A stretch of DNA of 64,000 nucleotides, taken from NCBI RefSeq assembly GCF_010501065.1, contig NZ_QVMM01000013.1:25992-89991 (forward strand), read 5' to 3'. The stretch's first letter is position 1; each line of letters opens with the position of its first letter. The notes beneath the pieces were generated by a model that was given only the letters and a program-made list of their open reading frames with translations, was not told where the DNA came from and searched no databases. Below, one piece after another: positions 45,846 through 55,164 of this stretch. The stretch is from Dysgonomonas sp. 216 (GTDB lineage Bacteria > Bacteroidota > Bacteroidia > Bacteroidales > Dysgonomonadaceae). The position numbers and the translations under genes were made by a program.

Positions 45846-46664
45846 TTACTTGTAATATTTGCGATAAATACGGTCGAAAACAGGCGATTGTTGCAATCTT
45901 CCTATCCATATATTAAGCGAATCGAGTAATACGGGAGACGACTTGCTTACAGCCCATGCTTCGAGGTGTGTAAAACCAACGTCTGTTTTTATGTCGATGT
46001 TTGGTATTATTTTCGCTACTTTTTCGGCAATAGCAGCATCGCAAACAACGTATTCTATTTCGGCCGAAGCTACTTTCATTATCAATTGGGTAGACTCGTA
46101 CAAACTATCTTCTTTCACAAAGATGGTATCGCCAATTTCGTTCGACAAGTTTTCGAGGCGAAGTTTTGCCGGCGATGCTTTTGAAACGTATACAGTCTTC
46201 TTAGCTAAATCTAAAAGACTCCGGATGGGTTTTTCATCTTTGTTTTCAGAAATATGTTGCACTAATACCAATTTGTTACGAATTATAGGTTGCGTAAAAG
46301 CTACATCATTCTTCAAACTGAAGTTTGCAGGAATATTGCGGGCTAAAATATCAACTTCGCCCCGATTCAGGGCATCGATACTTTTTTGCAGATCATTTTC
46401 CAGTTTTACATCCAGCTCTAAATTTGCATTTGCAGCAAAAAGTTGTAACAGGTCGTGATTAAATCCTGCTACAGTATCGTCCATAACAAAATAACCAACC
46501 GAATTATAATCGGTTATTACTCGTAATTTTCGGCTTTCCATTATTTGATGATAATCTTTATGGGCAGTTTGTTTTGTCCTGTCAGTCTGTAAATATGCAA
46601 CAACAGCAACAATTATCATGATAACAAATGCTGAAATTAAAGTTATCTTTTTATATCGTGACAT
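45846..46664 (-). CDS. membrane-anchored solute-binding protein, SBP_bac_3 family (MltF-like N-domain)
   Basis: The 272-residue protein has an uncleaved-looking N-terminal helix (ITLISAFVIMIIVAVVAYL) and then a type II periplasmic binding fold: LRVITDYNSVGYFVMDDTVAGFNHDLLQLFA, ALNRGEVDILARNIP, VYVSKASPAKLRLENLS and a C-terminal WIGRLQQSPVFDRIYRKYY. It resembles the non-catalytic domain of MltF. The lytic transglycosylase half is absent, so it is either an amino acid binding or a sensor protein. It is convergent with the secreted-protein gene and transcribed alone. Confidence 0.8.
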   Translation of the reverse strand: MSRYKKITLISAFVIMIIVAVVAYLQTDRTKQTAHKDYHQIMESRKLRVITDYNSVGYFVMDDTVAGFNHDLLQLFAANANLELDVKLENDLQKSIDALNRGEVDILARNIPANFSLKNDVAFTQPIIRNKLVLVQHISENKDEKPIRSLLDLAKKTVYVSKASPAKLRLENLSNEIGDTIFVKEDSLYESTQLIMKVASAEIEYVVCDAAIAEKVAKIIPNIDIKTDVGFTHLEAWAVSKSSPVLLDSLNIWIGRLQQSPVFDRIYRKYYK

Positions 46665-46844
46665 ATAAATCTTCTTTTACATTTATTCAAAAATAAGTAT
46701 TCTTTTCATATCCTCATTAAGATAAACAGTAGTATATTAATTTTAGTTCTTTCAATGTTTTCGAAAGAAAGGTAAATAAGGTGTAACATATCTCAGTTTT
46801 GTTCGTCATATCTATAAACAGTAATAAAATAAATACAATAAATT

Positions 46845-47552
46845 ATGAAGAATCTTTTCTGTCTCTCCTTTTTCCTTCTTTTAATGGTTACATCCTGTTC
46901 CACCAGTTCGTGTGCAACCAAGGGCAATAAAAAAATAGTAACAAAGGAAGCCAATCTTGGTAACTATACCAAAATAGATGCTGCTGGCCCGGTCGAAATA
47001 AACTACGAGCAGACGTCGAACCCTTATTTCCGTCTCGAAGTAGATGAAAACGTTTTATCACAAATATCTTATTCGGTTGAAGGAAACACCCTAGTAATAC
47101 ATAACGAGGGTAATATCAACCCTTCTCGTTATGTAGTATATACGGGGGCGAGAGATTTGTCGCATATAAGATTATTAGGTTCGGGAAGTGTTACCGTAGA
47201 AAAGAAACTGAAAATCGAATCGCTTGATATTTCGTTAAACGGATCGGGCGACGTAAAGATAAACAATATCGATTGCCGAAGCGTAAAGACCAGTTTAAAT
47301 GGATCGGGCGATGTGGATTTGTCGGGGAATACCCTCGATTTTCAAGCCGATTTAAATGGTAGTGGCGATATATCGGCATACGCGCTGAAAGCCCGTAATG
47401 CAATATGTCGAGTAAAAGGGTCGGGCGATATTGAAGTTTATGCCGAAGAAAACCTCAATGCCGAAGTAAGAGGTAGTGGCGACATTTCGTATAAAGGAAA
47501 TCCCAGTGTTGCGAAAACAATAAAAGGATCGGGGGATATATCTAAAAAGTAG
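46845..47552 (+). CDS. DUF2807 (GIN domain) lipoprotein with GSGD repeats
   Basis: This 235-residue lipoprotein has the signal LLLMVTSCSTSS and a putative auto-transporter adhesin head GIN domain. Its signature is a right-handed parallel beta helix in which the motif GSGD or GSG recurs at turns (LLGSGSVTVEKK, LNGSGDVKIN, LNGSGDVDLSG, LNGSGDISAY, VKGSGDIEVY, VRGSGDISYK). Such proteins are very common on Bacteroidetes envelopes with unknown function. It ends at a strong terminator. A TATCTAT sequence lies 29 nt before the start but lacks the rest of the phage-locus box. Confidence 0.85.
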   Translation: MKNLFCLSFFLLLMVTSCSTSSCATKGNKKIVTKEANLGNYTKIDAAGPVEINYEQTSNPYFRLEVDENVLSQISYSVEGNTLVIHNEGNINPSRYVVYTGARDLSHIRLLGSGSVTVEKKLKIESLDISLNGSGDVKINNIDCRSVKTSLNGSGDVDLSGNTLDFQADLNGSGDISAYALKARNAICRVKGSGDIEVYAEENLNAEVRGSGDISYKGNPSVAKTIKGSGDISKK

Positions 47553-47572
47553 AATTTGATTTCATCGAAAAA

Positions 47573-47608
47573 AAAAGCCTGTTCTTTTTATTAAGAACAG
47601 GCTTTTTT
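47573..47608. terminator. bidirectional terminator
   Basis: AAAAAAGCCTGTTCTT and AAGAACAGGCTTTTTT form a 16-bp stem serving the GIN-domain gene and possibly the convergent small gene. Confidence 0.92.
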
Positions 47609-47624
47609 CATATATTAAAACAAA

Positions 47625-47888
47625 TTATATCAGGATGTTATAAACAGTATAGCGATGTTTGTCTACACCACCTTCACGTTCGTAATGTTTGTCTATATCC
47701 AACTTTGTGAAAGACGCAACATTAAGAAGCCGGCATATCTCAACATCGGTAAGATCTTCCCTTTCAAATATCACAATTTTTCCAAATACCCCGTCGATAG
47801 TTACTTTTGTTTCTTTCTTTTTATCGGGAGTACTCGAATCCTGTACCGATACTATCGGCTGCTGTCTTTTTTCGGTTGCTTCGTTCAT
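47625..47888 (-). CDS. small hypothetical protein
   Basis: This 87-residue soluble protein, MNEATEKRQQPIVSVQDSST, has a central VTIDGVFGKIVIFEREDLTDVEI and ends YTVYNILI. No family is recognised. It lies between the GIN-domain gene and phage-like locus C, divergent from the latter, but its upstream region lacks the TATCTAT box. Whether it belongs to the module is open. Confidence 0.5.
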   Translation of the reverse strand: MNEATEKRQQPIVSVQDSSTPDKKKETKVTIDGVFGKIVIFEREDLTDVEICRLLNVASFTKLDIDKHYEREGGVDKHRYTVYNILI

Positions 47889-48082
47889 ATGGCTTATAAT
47901 TAATAAGTCTTTTATTTATGTTGCTGATATTTGTCACAAAGATAAGAAATTAAATAAACCGACAATCATCAATCGGCACTCTTCAATTCTTTGTATCTAG
48001 ATTTAATTTATTAACATCCCTGTTCCGATTTTTGTTCACTATGTTTGAGCATCTTTCATAGTCCCCAATTATTTTTTCAACT

Positions 48083-48100
48083 TTTATCTATAAGATAAAA
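48083..48100 (+). promoter_or_regulatory. TATCTAT box of locus C
   Basis: The site reads TTTATCTATAAGATAAAA, with TATCTAT at 48085-48091, 14 nt before the ATG at 48106. CCCC lies about 20-22 nt upstream of the box. Confidence 0.7.
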
Positions 48101-48105
48101 ATTAT

Positions 48106-50886
48106 ATGACACACATCGAACTATACATCGATCGGAAACTGTGCGATATTCAGAGTCCCGAGAAGTTGGGGATAAGATTGAACAGGGTACTTATAAACCC
48201 CAGCGAACTGAATACTAAGGATGCACAATACAGTTATTCGATAACTCTGCCTTCGACAGTGCAAAACGATAAAATATTCGGGTATAGTATTGTAGAAGAA
48301 GTAAAAAATAAGTTCAATATCAATTACGAAGCTTTACTGATTGTAAATGATATAACTGTTTTTGAAGGGATATTTACGCTGAGCGAAATTACCCCCGAGC
48401 ATTACAAGGGCAATCTTGTTGTTCCGGCTAAAAAAACAGTTAAGGATATTTTCGGAGACAAAAAGATGACAGAACTGGGCAAATGGGAAATACCTTTTTC
48501 TGATTTTATCGAGAGTATGAACAAATACAACTTCGACAATGGTATTCCCGAATGTATTTTTCCTTTGGTGTTGTACGGGCTGCTACCTAAGGTGCCGTCC
48601 GATCCGGTGAAAGGCAGTTATACAAACAAAGACGTTTTTGACGATACGGTAAGGTTGGGAATACAAGATTTTCCGCCGTCGATAAATTGTCTTAAAGCAA
48701 TAGAATATTTATTCGGGACAAAGGGCTACTCCATCGAAGGCAATGTTTTTGACGACGAACGTCTAGCCAATCTTTACATGTCGTACAAAAATCCTGTCGA
48801 TTACCAGCAGGAGTGGAACTGGGCACACTTGGGTAAAGTAAATATTAAAGGTAACTGGACAAACTATCATCCCGATAAATTCACTCAGTTCGAGACGCTC
48901 TCTTACCGTAACGATTTCGATGGAGCGATACGTTATATAACCGACATCTTCAATTCGTCGATGGCCGACATAAATGTTACCGATAACGGTACTAATGTAA
49001 TGGTAAGCAACACCGAAGAAAAGAAAAATGATAGCGATACCATACTTAAAAGCCGTAAACACAGTGTACATTATACCGTGCCTGTATCGGGGTTATATAA
49101 GATAGAGTTGAAAAGTAGTATACGTTTAAAAACAGAATATACCACCCGCAACTATAAAGGCAGGAATTACGTGCCGTCGACCACCGAAAAATTAGACAGC
49201 CGACATTACGAAATAAAATTGCTGAGGGACTTTGGCGAAGGCGATTTCGGGTTTTCCGAACAGAATTTCGATACACGATGCTTTCGCGAAAACCTGCCAC
49301 AGGACGAGAACAAGAAAAACGAACAGCTACAATACTTTCCTGTCCCTAGCCCGCAGGCAGTAATGATGATAGATCCCAAGGTAAACGAACGCTTAATTTC
49401 GGGGCTCAGCTTTGGCGGTAACAGAATAAAAGCAAATCCGCTATATAAAGGAGAGAACAAACATTTAGGACTTATTATGGCTATAAAACATGGATGGAGT
49501 TGGGATGTGGAATTTTCGCAGAAGGATAAAATTTATTCAGCCATTAACTCGCCAGCTTACAGCTATATAGATAACAGACCTAAGGATGAGGACGGCAGCG
49601 ATGAAGAAACCATTTCGGATATTGATGTAAACAAGTTTAAAGTGAAACTTGAATCAAAAAAAGGAGGAGAGCATTTTATTAATTATACAAATATAGAAGA
49701 AAACCTGACGTCTGCCGATGGTCAGCTTTTTCAGGTGGTATGGCTTAACAAGGGAGAACATTTAACACTTATTGCCATATCCGACAAAATAACCAGCTTG
49801 TCGGCCGGTTCGTCATATGTTACAACACATCGGGGGTGGCCTATGCAGGATATCGAGTTCGACCTCACAATTACTCCTTTCAAAAAAAAGGAAGACTGGA
49901 TAACCGTCGACAAAAAAGAGGAGGAAAACAAAGACGAAGATAGTGAAAGCATGAATTGGGATGATACTCCCGATTTTGACTCGGAAAGCCTCGATTTGTC
50001 GAAATTCTTACCGTCGGAAGATAAGGTAGACGAATGGCTCGATGGCTTTTGTAAAACATTCAATTTGCAAATAGAGCAAAGCGGAGATACAAATTTTGCA
50101 CTGAACCATAAACAAAACTGGCAGGATTCTCCTACTACCATTGTAGATATATCCGATAGGGCAAGCATACGCCACCGTACAAATTTGCCTTTAGGTTTAC
50201 CTGCGGCTTTCGAGCTTAACTTCAAAATAAACGAGGAAGAAGAGGGGTTTGAAAGAACAAAAGAAAATGGAAACGGACGTTTTGATACAGGGACCTTGAA
50301 CGGCAGTACTATTACGCAATCGTCTACTTTTTCTTACAATTGGTTTAAAGAGATAAAACGAGATGGAATAAATCTTTATTTTCCTGTTATAACCAATAAA
50401 GAAATTTGGGAGGGTAGTGATCATACATCAACATACTCTGATTTAGTAAAAAAGCTTTATACAAATTATACCCAACGTTTTTGGTACAGGAATACCGAAT
50501 CGGGGGATATTGGTCTCATGTACGATAAGTTGGGGCAGATATGGAATACGCCACCCAACCCAATGAACGATGGAGTAAGGGCAATGGATTTTTATGTGCC
50601 ACGTTTAAGTAACTCTTATAAAGGTTATTTAGATACCCGGGCATTGCGACTCGATTATAAAGACGAAGGCGACAGCATTATGCGCAGCTATTTTAATATT
50701 GTAGCCCCTAATGCCAGCAATTATACCGAGGTGGAATGTTTTCTAGCGCCTGACGAGTATGAGCTACTGAACGGTGGTACTTTTGTGCGTTTTAATGGCG
50801 ACCTCTATCATGTTGGAGCTATTGAGGGTTACGATCCGCTCTACATCAACAAATGTAAATTAAGGCTTATCCGAAAAGCATATTAA
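48106..50886 (+). CDS. large phage tail protein (distal tail / tail tip-like), locus C
   Basis: This 926-residue soluble protein starts MTHIELYIDRKLCDIQSPEK. The N-terminal 150 residues (LNRVLINPSELNTKDAQYSY, FEGIFTLSEITPEHYKGNLV) resemble the first domain of distal tail or baseplate-hub proteins in Bacteroides siphophages. The middle is long and beta-rich, and the C-terminus (CFLAPDEYELLNGGTFVRFN) is also phage-like. Acidic linkers of about 40 residues lie near 600-640. It would sit at the tail end and may carry receptor contact. The gene stands alone with its own box and terminator, between the small hypothetical gene and a lipoprotein gene. Confidence 0.7.
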   Translation: MTHIELYIDRKLCDIQSPEKLGIRLNRVLINPSELNTKDAQYSYSITLPSTVQNDKIFGYSIVEEVKNKFNINYEALLIVNDITVFEGIFTLSEITPEHYKGNLVVPAKKTVKDIFGDKKMTELGKWEIPFSDFIESMNKYNFDNGIPECIFPLVLYGLLPKVPSDPVKGSYTNKDVFDDTVRLGIQDFPPSINCLKAIEYLFGTKGYSIEGNVFDDERLANLYMSYKNPVDYQQEWNWAHLGKVNIKGNWTNYHPDKFTQFETLSYRNDFDGAIRYITDIFNSSMADINVTDNGTNVMVSNTEEKKNDSDTILKSRKHSVHYTVPVSGLYKIELKSSIRLKTEYTTRNYKGRNYVPSTTEKLDSRHYEIKLLRDFGEGDFGFSEQNFDTRCFRENLPQDENKKNEQLQYFPVPSPQAVMMIDPKVNERLISGLSFGGNRIKANPLYKGENKHLGLIMAIKHGWSWDVEFSQKDKIYSAINSPAYSYIDNRPKDEDGSDEETISDIDVNKFKVKLESKKGGEHFINYTNIEENLTSADGQLFQVVWLNKGEHLTLIAISDKITSLSAGSSYVTTHRGWPMQDIEFDLTITPFKKKEDWITVDKKEEENKDEDSESMNWDDTPDFDSESLDLSKFLPSEDKVDEWLDGFCKTFNLQIEQSGDTNFALNHKQNWQDSPTTIVDISDRASIRHRTNLPLGLPAAFELNFKINEEEEGFERTKENGNGRFDTGTLNGSTITQSSTFSYNWFKEIKRDGINLYFPVITNKEIWEGSDHTSTYSDLVKKLYTNYTQRFWYRNTESGDIGLMYDKLGQIWNTPPNPMNDGVRAMDFYVPRLSNSYKGYLDTRALRLDYKDEGDSIMRSYFNIVAPNASNYTEVECFLAPDEYELLNGGTFVRFNGDLYHVGAIEGYDPLYINKCKLRLIRKAY

Positions 50887-50889
50887 GTA

Positions 50890-50915
50890 AAAAAGGCAGT
50901 GCATACTGCCTTTTT
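50890..50915. terminator. bidirectional terminator after locus C
   Basis: AAAAAGGCAG and CTGCCTTTTT around a 6-nt loop lie between the locus C stop and the convergent lipoprotein gene. Confidence 0.88.
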
Positions 50916-51731
50916 CTAATCTTCAATTTTAACAAAGGTAAGCACATTTGCAGAATCATGCGAATCATATATTAAAGTATTATCGTTTATGGAATACTCA
51001 ATATAAGTTGAAGAACCATTTTTATACATTAGGCGAATACCTGTTTTGTTTATTTGATAGAATGTTGCATCATAATAAATATGATTACTACTACCCGCAA
51101 CTTCTCTCACAAAATCTTCATTAAAACGATAATAAGAAGGCGTTGTTGGTTTTCCGTCTATATGTGTCATTTTCCAAGTCCCTTTTACAGGATTATAATT
51201 ACCTTGAAAAATTTGGTAGTAACGGTCGTCAGGGTCGTTCCAATCGCCAAGCCAAACAGAGCCTTCTCCTACATAATACCGTAGCAGCCATGTGTCAGCC
51301 CCATCCGTAAGTGTCATTTCAAAGTCATCATTTACAATTTTTATTTCGTATTTATAAAGCCTTTTATCGGTCTTAATCATTTTGTCGTTTACATAAAACT
51401 TTTCACCTTTATAGGGATATCTAAAATAAGGTCTATCTCCATTATCGGGGCGCTTGGTGGTCGATTCCCACGTAAACTCACTAGTCCAGCAATATACCAG
51501 ATAATCGGTATATTCTTTTCCGTTTATTTTCTCCACTTTCCACACTCCCCACATGGGACGATATTTACCCTCGTATTCTTCTTTGTAGGCATCATCGTCG
51601 GGGTCGTTCCAGTCACCTGCCCAATCGGTCAAGGGGAAGTATTTTCCTTCATTCGGGTCGTTGTTGTCATCGTCACCACCACAAGCCACAAACAAAGTTG
51701 TTAAAAGTAAAAGGAGGCATATTTTTTTCAT
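50916..51731 (-). CDS. hypothetical lipoprotein with internal duplication
   Basis: The 271-residue lipoprotein has the signal MKKICLLLLLTTLFVACGGDDD and an acidic N-terminus. Two related halves are visible. AGDWNDPDDDAYKEEYEGKY followed by GVWKVEKINGKEYTDYL recurs as LGDWNDPDDRYYQIFQGNY followed by GTWKMTHIDGKPTTPSY. The repeats look like lipocalin-like or DUF5004-type beta units, and the function is unknown. A well-formed minus-strand promoter lies inside the 5' end of the divergent L,D-transpeptidase gene. Confidence 0.7.
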   Translation of the reverse strand: MKKICLLLLLTTLFVACGGDDDNNDPNEGKYFPLTDWAGDWNDPDDDAYKEEYEGKYRPMWGVWKVEKINGKEYTDYLVYCWTSEFTWESTTKRPDNGDRPYFRYPYKGEKFYVNDKMIKTDKRLYKYEIKIVNDDFEMTLTDGADTWLLRYYVGEGSVWLGDWNDPDDRYYQIFQGNYNPVKGTWKMTHIDGKPTTPSYYRFNEDFVREVAGSSNHIYYDATFYQINKTGIRLMYKNGSSTYIEYSINDNTLIYDSHDSANVLTFVKIED

Positions 51732-51803
51732 ATCTTTAAGGGATAGCTAATATTAAATAATATATTTACAGATGTAATTGTATAACTTACTTCCGTTTAT
51801 TTG

Positions 51804-51834
51804 CAAAGATAATCAGCTTTACATGAAAAAACAA
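51804..51834 (-). promoter_or_regulatory. promoter of the duplicated-repeat lipoprotein gene
   Basis: On the minus strand TTG (51834-51832), a 20-nt spacer and TATCTTTG (51811-51804) match the Bacteroidetes consensus. The site overlaps the first codons of the divergent L,D-transpeptidase gene. Confidence 0.75.
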
Positions 51835-52497
51835 AAACTAACATCCGTTCATTATCAGGCACTCAGTATTTTGCTGATGTTTTTATTTATATTGCCTGCC
51901 TGCAACGGTAATAACACGAAGTCACAAAACGAAGACGATGCTGCAAATACTGTAACAGAATCGTTATCGACAAATACTGTAAACGAGAAACTTCGGGGTA
52001 AAGCCGATTCGGCATTGATATTTTGCAAGACTAAGGGAATGAATACCGATTTTTGCCTGTTGGTAGATATGTCGGAACACTCGGGTAAGAAGCGCTTTTT
52101 TGTTTGGGATTTTAAAACCGATACAATAGCATCTTCGGGCCTTTGTGCACATGGATACGGCAAACGCAGTACGCCTAGCCGACCGGCATTCAGTAATGTT
52201 GAGGGTAGTTATTGTACTTCGCTGGGTAAATATAAAACAGGTGCCCGCTCGTACAGCCAATATGGAATAAATGTACACTATAAGTTACACGGATTGGAAA
52301 AAACGAACGATAACGCATTCCGTCGGATTGTAGTACTTCACTCTTTTTCCGAAATACCTGATCACGAAATCGCACCCTCACATCTGCCTTTAGGTTACAG
52401 CCAGGGGTGCCCTGTTATCAATAACAGTTTGATGACCGAGCTGGATATGCTTCTGAAAAAGCAGCAAAAACCAACCCTGTTGTGGATATATAACTGA
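51823..52497 (+). CDS. YkuD_2-type murein L,D-transpeptidase-like lipoprotein
   Basis: The ATG at 51823 gives a 224-residue lipoprotein (signal ending LFILPACNGN). The catalytic domain begins LIFCKTKGMNTDFCLLVDMS and contains GLCAHGYGKRSTPSRPAFSN, SYSQYGINVHYKLHG and the active-site region LPLGYSQGCPVINN, where Cys is the nucleophile. This is the PF13645-like family described as murein L,D-transpeptidase catalytic domain. Its substrate would be peptidoglycan or lipoprotein links. An in-frame upstream TTG at 51778 gives no signal peptide and is rejected. Confidence 0.85.
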   Translation: MKKQKLTSVHYQALSILLMFLFILPACNGNNTKSQNEDDAANTVTESLSTNTVNEKLRGKADSALIFCKTKGMNTDFCLLVDMSEHSGKKRFFVWDFKTDTIASSGLCAHGYGKRSTPSRPAFSNVEGSYCTSLGKYKTGARSYSQYGINVHYKLHGLEKTNDNAFRRIVVLHSFSEIPDHEIAPSHLPLGYSQGCPVINNSLMTELDMLLKKQQKPTLLWIYN

Positions 52498-52498
52498 T

Positions 52499-53176
52499 TT
52501 ATTTTACAGCCGATTCCAAAACTTTCCAAAGCTTATCGTCGGGCAGTGGAGCGGTAACTTCTATCAGTTCTTTCGACACCGGATGTATAAAACTAACCGA
52601 ACGGGCATGCAGGCTTATTCCTCCGTCGGGGTTTGAGCGCTCTGCTCCGTATTTCAGGTCGCCTTTTATAGGGCAACCCATTTTTGCCAATTGGCAACGT
52701 ATTTGGTGATGTCTGCCAGTCTGAAGGTCTATTTCTAACAAATTATAATTATCCGAACGGGCAATGAGTTTATAATGCAATATTGCCAACTTCGAATTTG
52801 GCTTTTCTGTATCGTAAGCATACGATTTATTCTGTTTCTCGTTCCGGACAAGATAATGGCGCAAGTCTGCTTCGGGTTGTTTGGGCAGATTTTTTACAAT
52901 AGCCCAATATGTTTTTTTTACCTCCTTGTTCTTGAACATATCGTTCAGTCGGGGAAGGGCTTTGCTGGTTTTAGCAAAGATAACAATACCGCTAACGGGA
53001 CGGTCGAGTCGATGCGTAACACCGCAAAAAACATTTCCGGGCTTGTTATATTTTTCTTTCAGCCACTCTTTCACGGTTTCCGAAAGAGGCTTATCGCCTG
53101 TTTTATCGCCCTGTACTATTTCAGAAACAGCCTTATTGACTATTATAATGTGGTTATCTTCGTAAAGTACTGTCAT
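52499..53176 (-). CDS. RluA-family pseudouridine synthase
   Basis: This 225-residue enzyme has the catalytic motif HRLDRPVSGIVIFAKT (Asp nucleophile) near residue 58, LEIDLQTGRHHQIRCQLA and a late GGISLHARSVSF. It lacks an S4 domain, so it is a short RluA-like form acting on tRNA or rRNA uridines; the target is unknown. It is co-transcribed with comB, 2 bp behind it. Confidence 0.9.
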   Translation of the reverse strand: MTVLYEDNHIIIVNKAVSEIVQGDKTGDKPLSETVKEWLKEKYNKPGNVFCGVTHRLDRPVSGIVIFAKTSKALPRLNDMFKNKEVKKTYWAIVKNLPKQPEADLRHYLVRNEKQNKSYAYDTEKPNSKLAILHYKLIARSDNYNLLEIDLQTGRHHQIRCQLAKMGCPIKGDLKYGAERSNPDGGISLHARSVSFIHPVSKELIEVTAPLPDDKLWKVLESAVK

Positions 53177-53178
53177 AG

Positions 53179-53907
53179 TTATAAAATGCTATTCACTATA
53201 CTTTTAGTATCTCTGTTATAAAGAGGTAAAACGTCTGTGGTGTCGGACGTCAGGCAATACTCTGCTACATCGAGCAAGCCATGAGCCTCTAAACGCTTGA
53301 AATGCTCGCTTCGCTGTACATAGGTCATTATATCGGGTTTGGCTTCCTGCCACATTCCCAAAGCAACCTGAGCCGCATCAAACGAGGCATTGAATCCTTC
53401 GTTCATAAGTTTCTCAACCATTGCTCCGCCAAACAAGCTATCTTCAAAATTAAATTTATCTTTCCATCCGGCGCAAAGAACCAATACATCCTTCTTTTGC
53501 GAAACACAATACCGCACAACAGTCGAAATGTTTGAAAAAGAACCTATAACCAAACTATAACTTTCACGCGCTTCGTCAATGGCACGGGTTCCGTTTGTTG
53601 TAGAAATCACAATATCCCTATCCTTTACTTTTTCTTTTATGTAATCGCTCGGAGAGTTACCGAAATCGCCGAAATCGAATACTTGCATATTGCTCTCGCC
53701 ACCAACCAGAAAACCTTTTTGCTTATAAGCAAAAGCCTCTTCAGGAGTGCGGACTGGTACAATACTGCGGGCTCCGTTATTTATTGCGGCGCACATGCTT
53801 GTTGTTGCCCTGAATACATCTACAACTATTACAACCGTATTGTTTTCGCTGCCATCAACATAGTTGTTGTATAACATTGGCGAAAAACAAACATCAATTT
53901 TCTTCAT
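53179..53907 (-). CDS. comB: 2-phosphosulfolactate phosphatase (ComB family)
   Basis: The 242-residue protein has the family features VVIVVDVFRATTSMCAAINNGA, FLVGGESNMQVFDFGDFGNSP and DIVISTTNGTRAIDEA. In archaea ComB acts in coenzyme M synthesis. Bacteroidetes lack CoM and the role there (perhaps sulfolactate or another phospho-acid) is unsettled. It is the first gene of the unit comB-rluA with a good minus-strand promoter at 53926-53956. Confidence 0.9.
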   Translation of the reverse strand: MKKIDVCFSPMLYNNYVDGSENNTVVIVVDVFRATTSMCAAINNGARSIVPVRTPEEAFAYKQKGFLVGGESNMQVFDFGDFGNSPSDYIKEKVKDRDIVISTTNGTRAIDEARESYSLVIGSFSNISTVVRYCVSQKKDVLVLCAGWKDKFNFEDSLFGGAMVEKLMNEGFNASFDAAQVALGMWQEAKPDIMTYVQRSEHFKRLEAHGLLDVAEYCLTSDTTDVLPLYNRDTKSIVNSIL

Positions 53908-53925
53908 TTATCCCGACTTTTTATG

Positions 53926-53956
53926 CAAAGCTACAAAACTGTGTTGGTTATGGCAA
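53926..53956 (-). promoter_or_regulatory. promoter of comB
   Basis: On the minus strand TTG (53956-53954), a 20-nt spacer and TAGCTTTG (53933-53926) match the Bacteroidetes consensus, 19 bp before the comB ATG. It abuts the divergent phage-like box of locus D. Confidence 0.8.
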
Positions 53957-53979
53957 AAAACCGTTGATTTTCTTCCGGT

Positions 53980-53997
53980 TTTATCTATTGAATAAAA
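53980..53997 (+). promoter_or_regulatory. TATCTAT box of locus D
   Basis: The site reads TTTATCTATTGAATAAAA, with TATCTAT at 53982-53988, 13 nt before the ATG at 54002. CCG lies 21 nt upstream of the box. Confidence 0.7.
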
Positions 53998-54001
53998 AAC
54001 T

Positions 54002-55144
54002 ATGGAACAAAAAATCAAAGACATTGATCGACTGAAAAAAATGGGGTATTCGGTTATTAACCTATCAACGCAAATACCCTCGTATCCAACTTTTTCGAAA
54101 TCGGCTAAGGGTTGGATTAATTATGGGAGGGACAATAATCTGCCTCAACAAATTATCGAACTGAATAATTTGTCGGCAGTAAACAAGTCTATAATCGACA
54201 GTAAGGTTACGTACATCTGCGGCTCGGGCACAAATAAGGATAATTATTACGGGCGCCCTAATCCTAACGAAGACTGGGATATATTTATCGAAAAAATCAG
54301 TCGCGATTATGCAACATTCGGAGGTTTCTGTTTTCAGGTGATTACTAACGAAGACGGGAAAAACCTGAGTTTGTATCATACCGATTTCAGCAAAATACGT
54401 GTAGGCGAAGTAAATGAATATGGAATAGCCCAGAACTACTATCTTTCGAACGATTGGAAGAAAACAACAGGGCAATATGCACCCATACTGATAGACGCAT
54501 ATGGCTGCCCGAATCAGGTTCAGGGGAAACCATGTCTTTTCTATTATAAAGATTACGAACCCAGCCTCGATTATTACCCGGTGCCACAATACTATTCGGC
54601 ACTTAACTATATTGAAGCTGATGGTTTGCTTGGTAAATTTTATCGCAATTCTATAAATAACGGGTTTGCGCCATCGGTTATCGTAACTATTCCAAGTAAT
54701 CCGAGCGACGAAGCAAAAGCTCAGTTTAACAGGGATATGACTAATACATTTGCCGGAACTAACGGAGCAAATTCCATTGTTGTGTTATATGGCGAAAGTC
54801 AGGAAATAAAGCCGACTGTAACACCCTTTGTTGCAAGCGGTAATGCCGACTTATATAATAATGTAAACGATGTTGTTTTTCAGAAGATAATTTCGGCTCA
54901 CCGCCTATCGTCTCCTACACTTGCCGGATTATCGGGGTCAGGAAATTTAAGTGGTAATGCTAGCGAAATAATCAATGCATTTATACTTTACAATTATACG
55001 GTTATACATAATATGCGCCGAAAAATTACCGAAACTTTAAACCCTTTTGTAATAAATAACGGGTATCCGAAATTAGTAATTAACGAATTGGAAGTTATAA
55101 ACGAAATTAAAAAGTACGAAGGTACTTACAACGAGCAGAAGTGA
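54002..55144 (+). CDS. phage portal protein (locus D)
   Basis: This 380-residue protein resembles portal proteins of Bacteroides tailed phages. It has GWINYGRDNNLPQQIIELNN and SPTLAGLSGSGNLSGNASEI, followed by IINAFILYNYTVIHNMRRKI, the late helix typical of portals, and a short acidic end. The portal is the dodecameric ring at the head vertex through which DNA is packaged. No terminase gene is adjacent, although terminase normally precedes the portal. It has its own TATCTAT box and is followed 20 bp later by a DUF6712-like gene. Confidence 0.82.
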   Translation: MEQKIKDIDRLKKMGYSVINLSTQIPSYPTFSKSAKGWINYGRDNNLPQQIIELNNLSAVNKSIIDSKVTYICGSGTNKDNYYGRPNPNEDWDIFIEKISRDYATFGGFCFQVITNEDGKNLSLYHTDFSKIRVGEVNEYGIAQNYYLSNDWKKTTGQYAPILIDAYGCPNQVQGKPCLFYYKDYEPSLDYYPVPQYYSALNYIEADGLLGKFYRNSINNGFAPSVIVTIPSNPSDEAKAQFNRDMTNTFAGTNGANSIVVLYGESQEIKPTVTPFVASGNADLYNNVNDVVFQKIISAHRLSSPTLAGLSGSGNLSGNASEIINAFILYNYTVIHNMRRKITETLNPFVINNGYPKLVINELEVINEIKKYEGTYNEQK

Positions 55145-55164
55145 AATTTTAAAAAATTAGAATT

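Noticed and set aside
46809..46815. TATCTAT 29 nt before the GIN-domain lipoprotein gene
   Set aside because: Spacing is far from 12-14 nt, the TTT before it is absent, and the gene has no phage character; treated as chance.
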